64,000 nt of DNA from contig CACWLA010000003.1 of NCBI GenBank assembly GCA_902761665.1, positions 62,001-126,000 of the forward strand, in the 5' to 3' direction. The notes beneath the pieces are model-generated. The model was not told the origin of the DNA, did not search any database, and was given only the letters and a program-made list of their open reading frames with translations. Positions 41,795 to 50,248 of this stretch are shown here, one piece after another. Position 1 is the stretch's first letter, and each line of letters begins with the position of its first letter. The stretch is from an uncultured Lachnospiraceae bacterium (GTDB lineage: Bacteria; Bacillota; Clostridia; Lachnospirales; Lachnospiraceae). The position numbers were made by a program, and so were the translations under genes.

Positions 41795-41823
41795 GTCCTG
41801 TATAAGAACCTGCAGTTAACGGC

Positions 41824-41855
41824 ATCCCCCGCGGTGAGTGATTGCCGCGGGGGAT
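41824..41855 (+). other. Intercistronic hairpin between TRAP binding protein and permease
   Basis: Perfect 11-bp stem ATCCCCCGCGG (41824-41834) / CCGCGGGGGAT (41845-41855) with a 10-base loop and no T-run. It probably protects the upstream message and lowers permease expression relative to the binding protein. Confidence 0.65.
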
Positions 41856-41878
41856 ATCATATGAAAGGAGAAGAAGCC

Positions 41879-43882
41879 TTGAATCAAGAAGAACAAAAAA
41901 CTCCGGGAAGCACCTTTTCGGCGGAAGCCATGGAACAGGCTGAGGTTTCAGAAGAACTTCAGGAAAAAGCGACCGGTAAGTATAGAAGACTGAAAGGCTT
42001 TCCTCGATATCTGGCATTGGTCATTGCAGTCGCTACTACTCTGCTGGTGTTTTATACCGCATTTGCCGGTGTTTTTCTGCCGCATATTCAGCGCGGAATT
42101 GTGCTGTGTGCTATGCTGGCACTGACTTTTCTCTGGTATCCGACAACGAAAAAGAGCAAGTTTGACCGGGATAAAGTGGCTTTCTATGACTGGATCCTGA
42201 TTGCAGCCTCGATTGCCAGTTTGGTCTATATCATGGTCAATCACAAGAGGATCCTGACGCGTATCCCTTTTATGTCCAAGGTTTTGCCCATGGACAAAGT
42301 TGTGGCAATCGTCCTGGTATTCATGCTTTTGGAAGCTGGTCGGCGAACGCTGGGACTGTCGATAACGGTCATCTGCGGATTGTTCATTGCATATGCTTTT
42401 TTAGGACCGCATATGCCGAAGATGTTCTATTACAAAGGTCTGAATCTGAATAAGTTTACTGAACAAGTCTTCCTCACGACAGAAGGGATGTTCGGCTCTC
42501 TGAGTGGCATGGCTTCCTCGCTGCTCTTTGGATTTCTGGCTTTTGGGACTTTCCTTCAGGCAACTGGTGCGGATAAGCATTTCATGAATATTTGTATTGC
42601 CCTAGCTGGAAAACGCCGTGGCGGACCGGCTAAAGTCGCCGTTATTTCGTCCGCGGCGATGGGTACTATCTCAGGTAGCGCAATTGCCAATGTAGTAACG
42701 ACTGGAACTTTGACCATTCCGATGATGAAGAAGACAGGCTATACCCCGGAGGAAGCAGGTGCAATTGAGACCTGTGCTTCAACGGGAGGACAGATTATGC
42801 CGCCGATCATGGGCACAGGAGCTTTTATCCTGGCAGAAACAGTCGGTGTAGCATATGGCAAAGTTTGTATTCTGTCGATCATACCTGCGTTACTCTTTTA
42901 CATCGCAATCTATTTCCTGGTCGATCTGATGGCAAGAAAAAGAGGCTTGAAGGGGCTTCCTGCGGACAGCATTCCGAATCTTTTAAAGACATTGAAGAGC
43001 GGAGGAATTTTCTTCCTTCCGATCCTGATTCTGATTGGCTTGTTAGTCAGCGGCTTTACGCCCTTCCTGAGTGGCGTTGGCTGTACGTTGCTGATCTATT
43101 TACTTGCGCAAAGCAGAAAAAGTACCCGTATCAGCTTTAAGCAAACGATTCTTGCGTTGGAAAACTGCGCCAAGGGACTGATGTCCATTGCTGGTGTGAT
43201 CTTCTGTGCATCGATCATCGTATCAATGATCAACGTGACAGGATTGATGATGAAAACGACGGCGATTATCCTGAGCTTCTCTCAGGGTAAGCTTTGGATC
43301 ACTCTGCTGCTCGTTGCTGCAATCGGCTACCTGCTCGGTATGGGCCTTCCAATCAGCACCTCCTATATCATTCTGGCAACGCTCAGCGGCCCTGCACTCG
43401 TGGCGCTTGGAGTGGACATGCTGGTCGCTCATCTGACGATTTTCTGGTTCACGCAATTGGCTACGATCACACCGCCAGTCTGCATGACTGCTTTCGCAGC
43501 AGCAGGTATTGCCGGAGGAAATCCAATGAAGACGGGCTTCACGGCGCTAAAACTGGGATTCACCTTCTACTATGTCCCGATACTGTTCGTTTACTCGCAG
43601 CTGATTAACGGGACATGGTATGAGCAGTGCATTATTGCAGTATTTGCGATTGTTGCTATCTATTTCTTGGGAACTTTTACGGAGAAATACTTCAACGGTC
43701 CGCTGAATCAGATCCAACGTTTTGCTGGACTGGTCGTCTTTTTGTCGCTGTATGCGATGATGTTCAATGATTCATCCTGGACGCTTCGCGGCATTTTGCT
43801 GGCGGTTGCTGCCGGGATGATCCTGCTGCTGTTCATAACGCAGGCGGTAAAGGCTAAAAAGGTCAAAGCCGCTCAAGCATAA
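41879..43882 (+). CDS. TRAP transporter permease, 4TM/12TM (DctQ-DctM) fusion
   Basis: Membrane permease of about 667 residues joining the small (4 TM) and large (12 TM) TRAP subunits, the form that pairs with TAXI binding proteins. The DctM core shows SAAMGTISGSAIANVVTTGT, ETCASTGGQIMPPIMGTGAF, GMGLPISTSYIILATL and the C-terminal AAAGIAGGNPMKTGFTALKL. A long hydrophilic N-terminus (about 45 residues) precedes TM1. The TTG at 41879 is favoured because AAAGGAGA lies 7 bases upstream; an ATG 6 codons earlier (41861) lies against the hairpin and lacks a site. Confidence 0.92.
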   Translation: MNQEEQKTPGSTFSAEAMEQAEVSEELQEKATGKYRRLKGFPRYLALVIAVATTLLVFYTAFAGVFLPHIQRGIVLCAMLALTFLWYPTTKKSKFDRDKVAFYDWILIAASIASLVYIMVNHKRILTRIPFMSKVLPMDKVVAIVLVFMLLEAGRRTLGLSITVICGLFIAYAFLGPHMPKMFYYKGLNLNKFTEQVFLTTEGMFGSLSGMASSLLFGFLAFGTFLQATGADKHFMNICIALAGKRRGGPAKVAVISSAAMGTISGSAIANVVTTGTLTIPMMKKTGYTPEEAGAIETCASTGGQIMPPIMGTGAFILAETVGVAYGKVCILSIIPALLFYIAIYFLVDLMARKRGLKGLPADSIPNLLKTLKSGGIFFLPILILIGLLVSGFTPFLSGVGCTLLIYLLAQSRKSTRISFKQTILALENCAKGLMSIAGVIFCASIIVSMINVTGLMMKTTAIILSFSQGKLWITLLLVAAIGYLLGMGLPISTSYIILATLSGPALVALGVDMLVAHLTIFWFTQLATITPPVCMTAFAAAGIAGGNPMKTGFTALKLGFTFYYVPILFVYSQLINGTWYEQCIIAVFAIVAIYFLGTFTEKYFNGPLNQIQRFAGLVVFLSLYAMMFNDSSWTLRGILLAVAAGMILLLFITQAVKAKKVKAAQA

Positions 43883-43900
43883 TAAAGAGAGGGGATAAAA

Positions 43901-45016
43901 ATGGAAAAGATCACAATAATCGGTGGAGGAAACGGTGGATTTGCCGCGGCGGCAGATCTTACTATTCGCGGACATCAGGTTACTCTGTATGATTCACCAG
44001 CATTTGCTGCCGGACTGCAGCAGGTCATTGAACAAGGAGGTATTAAGCTTCGCACGCTTCCCAGCAATGGTCTGCAGGGTGGTTTTGCTAAACTTCATAA
44101 AGTGACAACTGATATTGAAGAGGCGCTGGCAGAATCTGATATTGTTTTTGTTATTGCACCGGCATATGCACAGGCAAATATCGCGAAGACGGCTGCTCCT
44201 TTTCTGAGAGATGGTCAGATCGTTGCGCTTTGCCCAGCTAACTTCGGTGGTTCGCTTTATTTTAATAAAGTGCTCAGAGATATCGGATGCAAGACCAGAG
44301 TTCAGTTTGCCGAGTTTTCCTGCATGATGTATGCAACACGCAAGGATGGCCCTGCTGGCTCCTATGTCCGAGGTTACAAGCACAATCTAGGCGTTGCCAT
44401 GTTCCCTAATAAGAACAGTGATGGGGCATTTGAACGTCTGAAAGGAATTTATCCTTATATTATCCGTTATAACAACATCGTGGAGACAGGTATGAGCAAT
44501 ACCAATACTACGCTTCACACGTCTTTGATGCTGCTGAACGCCGCTAATATCGACAATCAGGAAGATCGCCTGTTTTATGCGGAATGCGTAACAAAGTCTT
44601 TGGATAACCTGATCGAAGCTACTGATAAAGACCGGATGCAGGTCAATGTATGGCCTAACATGCGTGTACGTTCCATTCCGGAAATTACGCTTGACTGGTA
44701 CGCTTATCAGGGCGGTGAAGGCACGACCCTCAGCGAGATTCAGCATTCACTGGTTCCGAAGATCTTTATGGAGAGCAGGATGCCGAAAACTCTGGATTAC
44801 CGCTACGTAACGGAAGATGTTCCGTTCGGCCTTATCCCGATAGCAGCTTTCCTGGATCAGATGGGCTTTGAACACAGAGCGATAACGGCCCTTGCGGATA
44901 TCCTTGGTTTCGTGATGAACCGTGACTTTTACAAGGAGGCCAGGACCATGGAGGAACTTGGCATTGAAAAGATGAATGCCGAAGAATTCATGCATTTCCT
45001 GGAAGAAGGTAATTAA
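43901..45016 (+). CDS. NAD(P)-dependent octopine/nopaline dehydrogenase-family protein (copy A)
   Basis: Oxidoreductase of 371 residues. The N-terminal Rossmann fold shows IIGGGNGGFAAAADL, and the C-terminal opine-dehydrogenase domain contains NTNTTLHTSLMLLNAANID with the family's substrate-site H-x-x-x-x-L-N pattern, then LDYRYVTEDVPFGLIPI. Relatives oxidise N-carboxyalkyl amino acids (opines) to an amino acid and a 2-oxo acid, or work in reverse. Co-transcribed with the TRAP genes from the sigma-54 promoter, so the imported ligand may be its substrate. A strong terminator follows. Confidence 0.88.
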   Translation: MEKITIIGGGNGGFAAAADLTIRGHQVTLYDSPAFAAGLQQVIEQGGIKLRTLPSNGLQGGFAKLHKVTTDIEEALAESDIVFVIAPAYAQANIAKTAAPFLRDGQIVALCPANFGGSLYFNKVLRDIGCKTRVQFAEFSCMMYATRKDGPAGSYVRGYKHNLGVAMFPNKNSDGAFERLKGIYPYIIRYNNIVETGMSNTNTTLHTSLMLLNAANIDNQEDRLFYAECVTKSLDNLIEATDKDRMQVNVWPNMRVRSIPEITLDWYAYQGGEGTTLSEIQHSLVPKIFMESRMPKTLDYRYVTEDVPFGLIPIAAFLDQMGFEHRAITALADILGFVMNRDFYKEARTMEELGIEKMNAEEFMHFLEEGN

Positions 45017-45033
45017 GACTCGGAAAACAAGCA

Positions 45034-45071
45034 AAAGGAGCCCCGGAAGCGATAGCTTCCGGGGCTCCTTT
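45034..45071. terminator. Bidirectional terminator between convergent opine dehydrogenase genes
   Basis: Perfect 17-bp stem from 45034-45050 to 45055-45071 with a GATA loop, beginning AAAGGAGCCCC and ending GGGGCTCCTTT. Confidence 0.92.
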
Positions 45072-45085
45072 ATGTTCTTTCGATA

Positions 45086-46174
45086 TTATGCTCCGTTTTC
45101 AAAGAATTGAAGCGTGTCAGTGATGCTCATGCCTTCCAGACCAAGATTTTTCGCACTTCGGCCTTCTGAACGAAAATCGCGTTCATAGATCGTGGAAGCT
45201 AACTGAATAACGGCATCAATATTAGGTGTGGGAACCCCGGCAATCCTGGCCAATTCCGAAATTGGAACAAGACTCATCGGTACATCTTCGGTCACATAAC
45301 GGACATCTATCGCATGAGGACCCTTGATACCGTGATAGGCAAGATTATTCTGGATCAGTTCATACAGATCGCTGCCGCTTGTTTCGTAGGACTGCAGCAT
45401 CCATTCCTCAGCAGTCAGAACCGTCACACCGTAAGCCTTGGCTACAGCTAGTCGTTCCTGATCAATGTTGTGAATCAGGCGCGCAACAGAAGGGGAAATC
45501 CCGTCAATGTAGTAACGAAAATCATGGGGATCCGATTCAATACGGCCGATGTTGAGCAGGACCGGCGTTGGATGGAAGAGAGCGCCGATATTGGAAAGAG
45601 ACGTCTCAAGACAGTTGGCTGCAGGAATAAACTGCGGATATAAAGGGGTGATGACTTTCAGGACTTCTCTCGTGCGCGAGGCAGGGAAAACGCCCAAAGA
45701 GACCTGTTTTTTTGTACCGAAGATCTCGACGGACGCTGGCCCTGACTTACGGCAGGCGTAGATCAGGGTCTGTGCTTCAGCGATAATAATATCGGTCTTA
45801 CATCCGTTTTTCCGTACTGTGTTCAGAAAATCAATCGCGCCAGCAGTTCTGCCCGGATTCAGGACAACGATTTGACCGCCTTCAAGATGCGGACTGCAGG
45901 CTTCGGCAATCATTTTGTGGGTAAAGGACGGGGTCACGACCATGATGAGACGAACACCCGAGATAGCTTTGCCGACATCTGTTGTAACCAGGGAAGGAGT
46001 ATATTTTTTCGTTGTGCCATTCTCAGTAAGAATGATACCGCCTTCAGCAATGATTCCTTCAAGGTAGGAAGGAAACAGGTCGCAAAGTCTGACTTCGACA
46101 CCAAGACTGGTCAGATGGGCGGCAATGGCCGTTCCGCCGTTGCCCGCACCAATAACAGCTATTTTGGATTCCAT
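45086..46174 (-). CDS. NAD(P)-dependent octopine/nopaline dehydrogenase-family protein (copy B)
   Basis: Paralogue of copy A, 362 residues, convergent with it. Rossmann motif VIGAGNGGTAIAAHL; later NIGALFHPTPVLLNIGRIES carries the substrate-site His and Asn; DVRYVTEDVPMSLVPISELA is the shared C-terminal signature. Identity to copy A is modest, so the two probably act on different substrates or stereoisomers. It lies 34 bases downstream of the enolase-superfamily gene in the leftward sigma-54 operon. Confidence 0.88.
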   Translation of the reverse strand: MESKIAVIGAGNGGTAIAAHLTSLGVEVRLCDLFPSYLEGIIAEGGIILTENGTTKKYTPSLVTTDVGKAISGVRLIMVVTPSFTHKMIAEACSPHLEGGQIVVLNPGRTAGAIDFLNTVRKNGCKTDIIIAEAQTLIYACRKSGPASVEIFGTKKQVSLGVFPASRTREVLKVITPLYPQFIPAANCLETSLSNIGALFHPTPVLLNIGRIESDPHDFRYYIDGISPSVARLIHNIDQERLAVAKAYGVTVLTAEEWMLQSYETSGSDLYELIQNNLAYHGIKGPHAIDVRYVTEDVPMSLVPISELARIAGVPTPNIDAVIQLASTIYERDFRSEGRSAKNLGLEGMSITDTLQFFENGA

Positions 46175-46208
46175 ACGTTTTTCTCACTTTTCATTTTTAT
46201 TGGAGAAA

Positions 46209-47339
46209 TCAGGCTTCAGCCCAGAATTCATCTTGTAAATATTTTTGAACAACATCCTCCCGAATTTCAACGCCAAGTCCGGGTCTGTCGTTGATATGGA
46301 CCCAACCGTTTCGGACTTGTTCGGAATATGTTGTGATGTCGTCGTCGAGACGCAGCGGAGAAAAATAAGCACTGCCGAAATCCACAAGGTTCGGCAGGGT
46401 AACACCGATCTGCAGGCTGGCTGCCTGCGCCAAGCCTTCTTCCAGCATGGAGTTCATCAGCAGTTTGATTCCGGCATACTGGGCCAAGACTGCAATCTGC
46501 TTTTCTTTCAGAATGCCGCCGTGCTTATTCACTTTTAAGCTGATGATGTCGACTGCTCGGTTTTCGATGACCTGAACGGCTTCGTGGATCGAGAAAACGC
46601 TCTCGTCTGCAGAGATCGGAACATCACTCGCGGCTTTCAGACGTATCAGGGATTCGATGTCCCAATGAGGAACGGGTTGTTCTAGGCAGACGATATTGCA
46701 GCCCTCCGTAAGACGCAGAAAACGAAGTGCCTTGTGGTAATCCCAACCCTGATTAACGTCGACAACGAGCGGGTAGTCTTTGCCTACTGCATCCTGGATG
46801 GCAAAAATACGTTCTGCATCATATTCGACGCTCTCCATTCCGCATTTAACCATGACGGAACGATAGCCTTCGTTTTTGCGCTGCAGGACAAGTTTTGCAC
46901 CTTCTTCAGCGCTGATATTGCCAATTGCGTGCATTATCGGGATCGATGACTGCAGTTTTCCCCCGAGCAGTTTATAGACCGGAACGCCGGCTGCTTTTCC
47001 CGCGATATCATAACAAGCCGTATTGACGGCAGCTTTTGGGAGATTGTTGTTTTTGCAGACGATATCCATGCGGCGGTCGATGGCGGCAACATCGGTAGGA
47101 TCCATACCGATGATTGCTGGTGCTAGTATTTTGCCAATCACGCTCTTAGCGGTTTCAGCACTTTCGTCAGTGAAACCGGGCTGAGGGTTGCATTCGCCGT
47201 ATCCGACAATACCTTCGTCAGTATGGACTGCAACTAAGACACAGCATGTGTGCGATTTGACTCCGTATGATTTTTGTAAGGCGTAAGGAACTTTCAGTGG
47301 AATCAGCAAATTCCGAACATTGATCCGGGTGATTTTCAT
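46209..47339 (-). CDS. Enolase-superfamily enzyme, muconate lactonizing/dipeptide epimerase subgroup
   Basis: A 376-residue (beta/alpha)7-barrel enzyme that would abstract a proton alpha to a carboxylate. Metal ligands are visible as Asp in VVDVNQGWD, Glu in CLEQPVP and Asp-Glu in SADES; a barrel lysine is in ISLKVNKHGG. The usual K-x-K after the second strand reads M-V-K (RSVMVKCG), so one of the two lysines is missing. Epimerase, racemase or cycloisomerase activity are all possible; with opine dehydrogenases nearby, epimerisation of an N-substituted amino acid is a reasonable guess. First gene behind a perfect sigma-54 promoter. Confidence 0.87.
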   Translation of the reverse strand: MKITRINVRNLLIPLKVPYALQKSYGVKSHTCCVLVAVHTDEGIVGYGECNPQPGFTDESAETAKSVIGKILAPAIIGMDPTDVAAIDRRMDIVCKNNNLPKAAVNTACYDIAGKAAGVPVYKLLGGKLQSSIPIMHAIGNISAEEGAKLVLQRKNEGYRSVMVKCGMESVEYDAERIFAIQDAVGKDYPLVVDVNQGWDYHKALRFLRLTEGCNIVCLEQPVPHWDIESLIRLKAASDVPISADESVFSIHEAVQVIENRAVDIISLKVNKHGGILKEKQIAVLAQYAGIKLLMNSMLEEGLAQAASLQIGVTLPNLVDFGSAYFSPLRLDDDITTYSEQVRNGWVHINDRPGLGVEIREDVVQKYLQDEFWAEA

Positions 47340-47381
47340 AAATGCTTTCCTCCTGCAGAAAAATCATTCTATAGAAATAAT

Positions 47382-47397
47382 AGCAAATAAAGTGCCA
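47382..47397 (-). promoter_or_regulatory. Sigma-54 (-24/-12) promoter of the enolase-opine dehydrogenase operon
   Basis: On the minus strand TGGCAC (complement of 47392-47397), 5-base spacer, TTGCT (complement of 47382-47386): exact consensus, 43 bases before the ATG at 47339. Confidence 0.92.
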
Positions 47398-47473
47398 GTT
47401 TTAGATGCGAAAAACAGATCTGCAAACTGATGATTCAGCTAAAGAATAATACCGTTTTACAGAGTGAATATAA

Positions 47474-47517
47474 GTTTGTTCATAATTGTGTTCAGATGTT
47501 CAGTATGATTGACAAAC
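47474..47517 (-). promoter_or_regulatory. Possible activator site upstream of the second sigma-54 promoter
   Basis: Arms GTTTGTT (47474-47480) and GACAAAC (47511-47517), with TGTTCAG repeated in between, about 80-120 bases upstream of the -24 element. It shares only the GTTTGT ends with the better repeat at 40547-40578. Confidence 0.3.
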
Positions 47518-47521
47518 AACG

Positions 47522-47561
47522 CACAAAAAGGACCTTGCATAACTGCAAGGCCCTTTTTGTG
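47522..47561. terminator. Bidirectional terminator at the island border
   Basis: Stem of CACAAAAAGG and CCTTGCA on the left with TGCAAGG and CCTTTTTGTG on the right, TAAC loop. It marks the change from AT-richer island to GC-rich DNA. Confidence 0.8.
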
Positions 47562-47587
47562 GTTATAGACAGGAGCTGCATTCGGTT

Positions 47588-48235
47588 TTACAGGTCGCAG
47601 ACTGCGAGGATCCTTTCGTACATGGCGTCGCAGCGGGTCGTGACGTATTCAGTGAGACGCTTTCCTTCGGCGTAGGCGGAGATGACGAAGGGGTCGTCCC
47701 GCCCCGAAAGGCTTTTCAGGCTGTTGAGGATGTTGAGCCAGGAACTTCTGGCGGAAGCGGCAAGCGCCGCCGCGGCCACGCCGAGCTCATCCGCACAGTC
47801 CGGATCCACGTGTCCCTCCAGTGCCAGCAGGAGGTCGGTGGCCTCCTTGCACAGCCGGAGGACGTCCAGCGGGACCCGGGAACAGTCGCGGGCTGCCTGA
47901 TCCAGCGTATCCTGACGGATCTCTTCCTGGATCCTGTCGCCCTGGGGCATGAGAAGGGCGCGCAGAGAGCGTTTCCACACCTCTGCGTCGCGATCCACCG
48001 CGTCAAGGAAGGCTGCGGTGAGAGGGATCCCCTGCTCCTGCGCCTTCAGTGCACCTTCCTCGAACTCCGCGAACTTCGGCTTGCCGACAGTCAGGGAGGC
48101 GGTCATCACGCCGAGTGCAGCACCTGTCGCCCCGATGAGCGCGCTGCCGCCGCCTCCCCCCGGAGCGGGAGAGGCGCCTGCGAGAAGACGGATGAAAGCC
48201 CGTAGGTCTTTCTCCGTTAAATGTTTTTCATTCAT
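47588..48235 (-). CDS. Cyclodeaminase/cyclohydrolase family protein (FchA-like)
   Basis: A 215-residue helical protein of the formiminotransferase-cyclodeaminase family; relatives convert 5-formimino-THF or 5,10-methenyl-THF in one-carbon metabolism. The folate-binding glycine-rich segment is SPAPGGGGGSALIGATGAAL at about 22-41, followed by MTASLTVGK; a second landmark is VPLDVLRLCKEA. No other folate gene is adjacent. Promoter on the minus strand at 48281-48309, AGGAATCG-like weak ribosome binding site; ATG is the first in-frame codon after it. Confidence 0.87.
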   Translation of the reverse strand: MNEKHLTEKDLRAFIRLLAGASPAPGGGGGSALIGATGAALGVMTASLTVGKPKFAEFEEGALKAQEQGIPLTAAFLDAVDRDAEVWKRSLRALLMPQGDRIQEEIRQDTLDQAARDCSRVPLDVLRLCKEATDLLLALEGHVDPDCADELGVAAAALAASARSSWLNILNSLKSLSGRDDPFVISAYAEGKRLTEYVTTRCDAMYERILAVCDL

Positions 48236-48280
48236 ATCGATTCCTTAAGTGGATATTTGCCGGGAACAACTTGCATTTAC

Positions 48281-48309
48281 AGTATAGCACGAAAAACGGC
48301 TTCCGTCAA
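48281..48309 (-). promoter_or_regulatory. Sigma-A extended -10 promoter of the cyclodeaminase gene
   Basis: Minus-strand TTGACG (complement of 48304-48309), 17-base spacer, TATACT (complement of 48281-48286) preceded by TGC. Confidence 0.75.
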
Positions 48310-48416
48310 AGAAATCGCGAAAGGACTGGAAGATTTCATGTTTTTAAGATATGCTTAAGAAGATCCTTCACCTCCCCAGGGATGACAGGGAGGAGAGGGA
48401 TGACAGGAGAATTGCC

Positions 48417-48932
48417 ATGACATACGATGAGATCAACATGTGCCTTGAAGGCCTGACCGCGGGCGTGCCGCACCAAACGGCGAACCTCGCGAACGCGGCC
48501 GCCCTTCTTTATCAGGAACTGCCGGACGTAAGCTGGGCAGGCTTTTACCTTGCCGAAGAGGGAACGCCGACGCTTGCGGAAGGCGGAATAAAGGATCTGC
48601 CGGAAGAAGACCGGGGCAGGATGCTGGTCCTCGGCCCCTTCCAGGGAAAGACCGCCTGCATCGAGATCCCCTGGGGACGGGGCGTCTGCGGTACGGCTGC
48701 GAAGACCCGTAAGACCCAGCTGGTGCCGGACGTATTTGCCTTCTCCGGCCACATTGCCTGCGACGCCGCCTCCCGCTCGGAGATCGTGGTGCCGCTGTTC
48801 GGCGCGGACGGACAGGTTGCGGGCGTCCTCGACCTTGACTCGGCAAGCCCGGCGCGCTTTACCGAAGCGGACGCGGAAGGGCTTGAGGCCTTCGCCCGGA
48901 TCATCGAAAAGGAAGTGTTTGGCCGTGCATGA
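48417..48932 (+). CDS. msrC: Free methionine-(R)-sulfoxide reductase (GAF-domain fRMsr)
   Basis: A 171-residue single GAF-domain enzyme that reduces free methionine-R-sulfoxide with thioredoxin. The three conserved cysteines appear as Cys81 (TACIEIPWGRG), Cys91 (GVCGTAAKT) and Cys115 (HIACDAASRSEI), the same spacing as I recall for E. coli fRMsr. Start at 48417 fits AGGAGA eight bases upstream; 22 further in-frame codons upstream lack a site. Its last codons overlap the YgjP-type gene, so both are in one operon. Confidence 0.92.
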   Translation: MTYDEINMCLEGLTAGVPHQTANLANAAALLYQELPDVSWAGFYLAEEGTPTLAEGGIKDLPEEDRGRMLVLGPFQGKTACIEIPWGRGVCGTAAKTRKTQLVPDVFAFSGHIACDAASRSEIVVPLFGADGQVAGVLDLDSASPARFTEADAEGLEAFARIIEKEVFGRA

Positions 48933-49368
48933 GCCCGATCCTGCCTGTTTTCCGAAGGACGGCAAAAGCTTCACCGAGGAGGAGCGGAAGGCGCTCGTAA
49001 GGAAGGCGCGGCCTGTCTTCCTGGAACGGGTGGCATATTACGCACCGCTCATGAAGGTCACGCCGGGCCGCATCACCGTCCGCACCCAGAAGACCCGCTG
49101 GGGGAGCTGCACCAAAGAGGGAAACCTCAACTTCAATGCCCTGCTCCTGCTTGCACCGCCTGAGGCGCTGGACATGGTCGTGGTGCACGAGCTCTGCCAT
49201 CTGAAATACATGAACCACTCGAAGTACTTTTACTTTGAGTTAAAACGCTTTTACCCGGCGTATAAGGAGCCCCGGGAATGGCTGAAGAAAAACGGCGCCG
49301 GACTCATCCGGATGCTGCCGAAAGAAGTGCTCAGGCGCAAGCGCCGCCGCTTCTTTTTCTTCAGATAG
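48925..49368 (+). CDS. YgjP/SprT-like metallopeptidase-fold protein (M48 family)
   Basis: A 147-residue zincin-like protein with the HExxH-type site VVHELCHLKYMNHS near residues 88-101 and the upstream family motif TRWGSCTKEGNLNFN. Such YgjP-type (WLM/DUF45) proteins are putative zinc proteases whose substrates are mostly unknown; some act on DNA-protein crosslinks in the distantly related SprT group. GTG at 48925 overlaps msrC by 8 bases and follows AAGGAAG; an in-frame extension into msrC has no support. Confidence 0.85.
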   Translation: MHEPDPACFPKDGKSFTEEERKALVRKARPVFLERVAYYAPLMKVTPGRITVRTQKTRWGSCTKEGNLNFNALLLLAPPEALDMVVVHELCHLKYMNHSKYFYFELKRFYPAYKEPREWLKKNGAGLIRMLPKEVLRRKRRRFFFFR

Positions 49369-49381
49369 GAGGAGGGAAACG

Positions 49382-50245
49382 ATGCGAAACGACCGATCCG
49401 CAGCAGCAAAAGGCGCACTCTTCGTCTTTCTGTCCGCGCTTTTCTTCAGTATCGGCGGCCTCTTCATGAAGCTGATCCCCTGGAACGGGCTCGCGATCAA
49501 CAGCGCGCGGAATGTCTTTTCGGTCCTCGTGCTGGCCGCGTTCTTCCGGATCCGCCGCCATAAGCTCGTCATCAACCGCACCGTACTCATCGGTGCGCTT
49601 GCCATCGTGGGGACGAACATCCTCTACAGCCTTGCGAACAAACTGACCACTGCCGGCAACACGATCATCCTGCAGTTCACGGCGCCGATCTGGGTCATGG
49701 TCTTCTCGTCGCTTCTGCTGAAGAAGAAGCCGGGACGGCTGGATCTCGTCGCGGCAGCCTTCGTCTTTGCCGGCGTCATCTGCTTTTTCGTCGACAGTCT
49801 CTCGTCGGGGCATCTGACCGGCGACCTGCTCGCCCTGCTTTCGGGCATCTTCTACGCGGGCGTCTTCATGATGAACGCGCGGGAGGATTCGGACAGCCTG
49901 TCCTCGGTCCTTGTCGGCATGGTGCTGAACGTGCTGACAGGCCTTCCCTTCCTCATCCGGGAGCAGCCGTTTTCGGCGGGGATGGACGTCTGGGGACCGG
50001 TCCTCATCCTGGGCTTCTTCCAGTTAGGCCTTGCCTATGTCTTCCTGACGGAAGGCCTCGTGATCACGCCGCCCGTCACCGCGAGCCTCATCAGCGGGAT
50101 CGAACCGGTGCTGAATCCGCTCCTCGTCGCAGTCTTTTACGGTGAAATGCTGACGCCGCTGTCCCTGGTCGGCGCGGCGATCGTTTTCCTCTCGGTCATC
50201 GGCTACAATCTGCTACGGCTGAAACAGGCCGAAGCCGGAACATAG
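49382..50245 (+). CDS. EamA/DMT-family transporter (copy 1)
   Basis: A ten-helix membrane protein of 287 residues made of two EamA repeats. LFVFLSALFFSIGGLFMKLI opens repeat one and GDLLALLSGIFYAGVFMMNA repeat two; QFTAPIWVMVFS and SGIEPVLNPLLVAVFYGE end the respective repeats. Family members export amino acids, nucleosides or other metabolites; cargo is not readable. It starts 13 bases after the YgjP-type gene with AGGAGG upstream, and a UUCG-capped terminator follows the stop. Confidence 0.88.
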   Translation: MRNDRSAAAKGALFVFLSALFFSIGGLFMKLIPWNGLAINSARNVFSVLVLAAFFRIRRHKLVINRTVLIGALAIVGTNILYSLANKLTTAGNTIILQFTAPIWVMVFSSLLLKKKPGRLDLVAAAFVFAGVICFFVDSLSSGHLTGDLLALLSGIFYAGVFMMNAREDSDSLSSVLVGMVLNVLTGLPFLIREQPFSAGMDVWGPVLILGFFQLGLAYVFLTEGLVITPPVTASLISGIEPVLNPLLVAVFYGEMLTPLSLVGAAIVFLSVIGYNLLRLKQAEAGT

Positions 50246-50248
50246 ACG

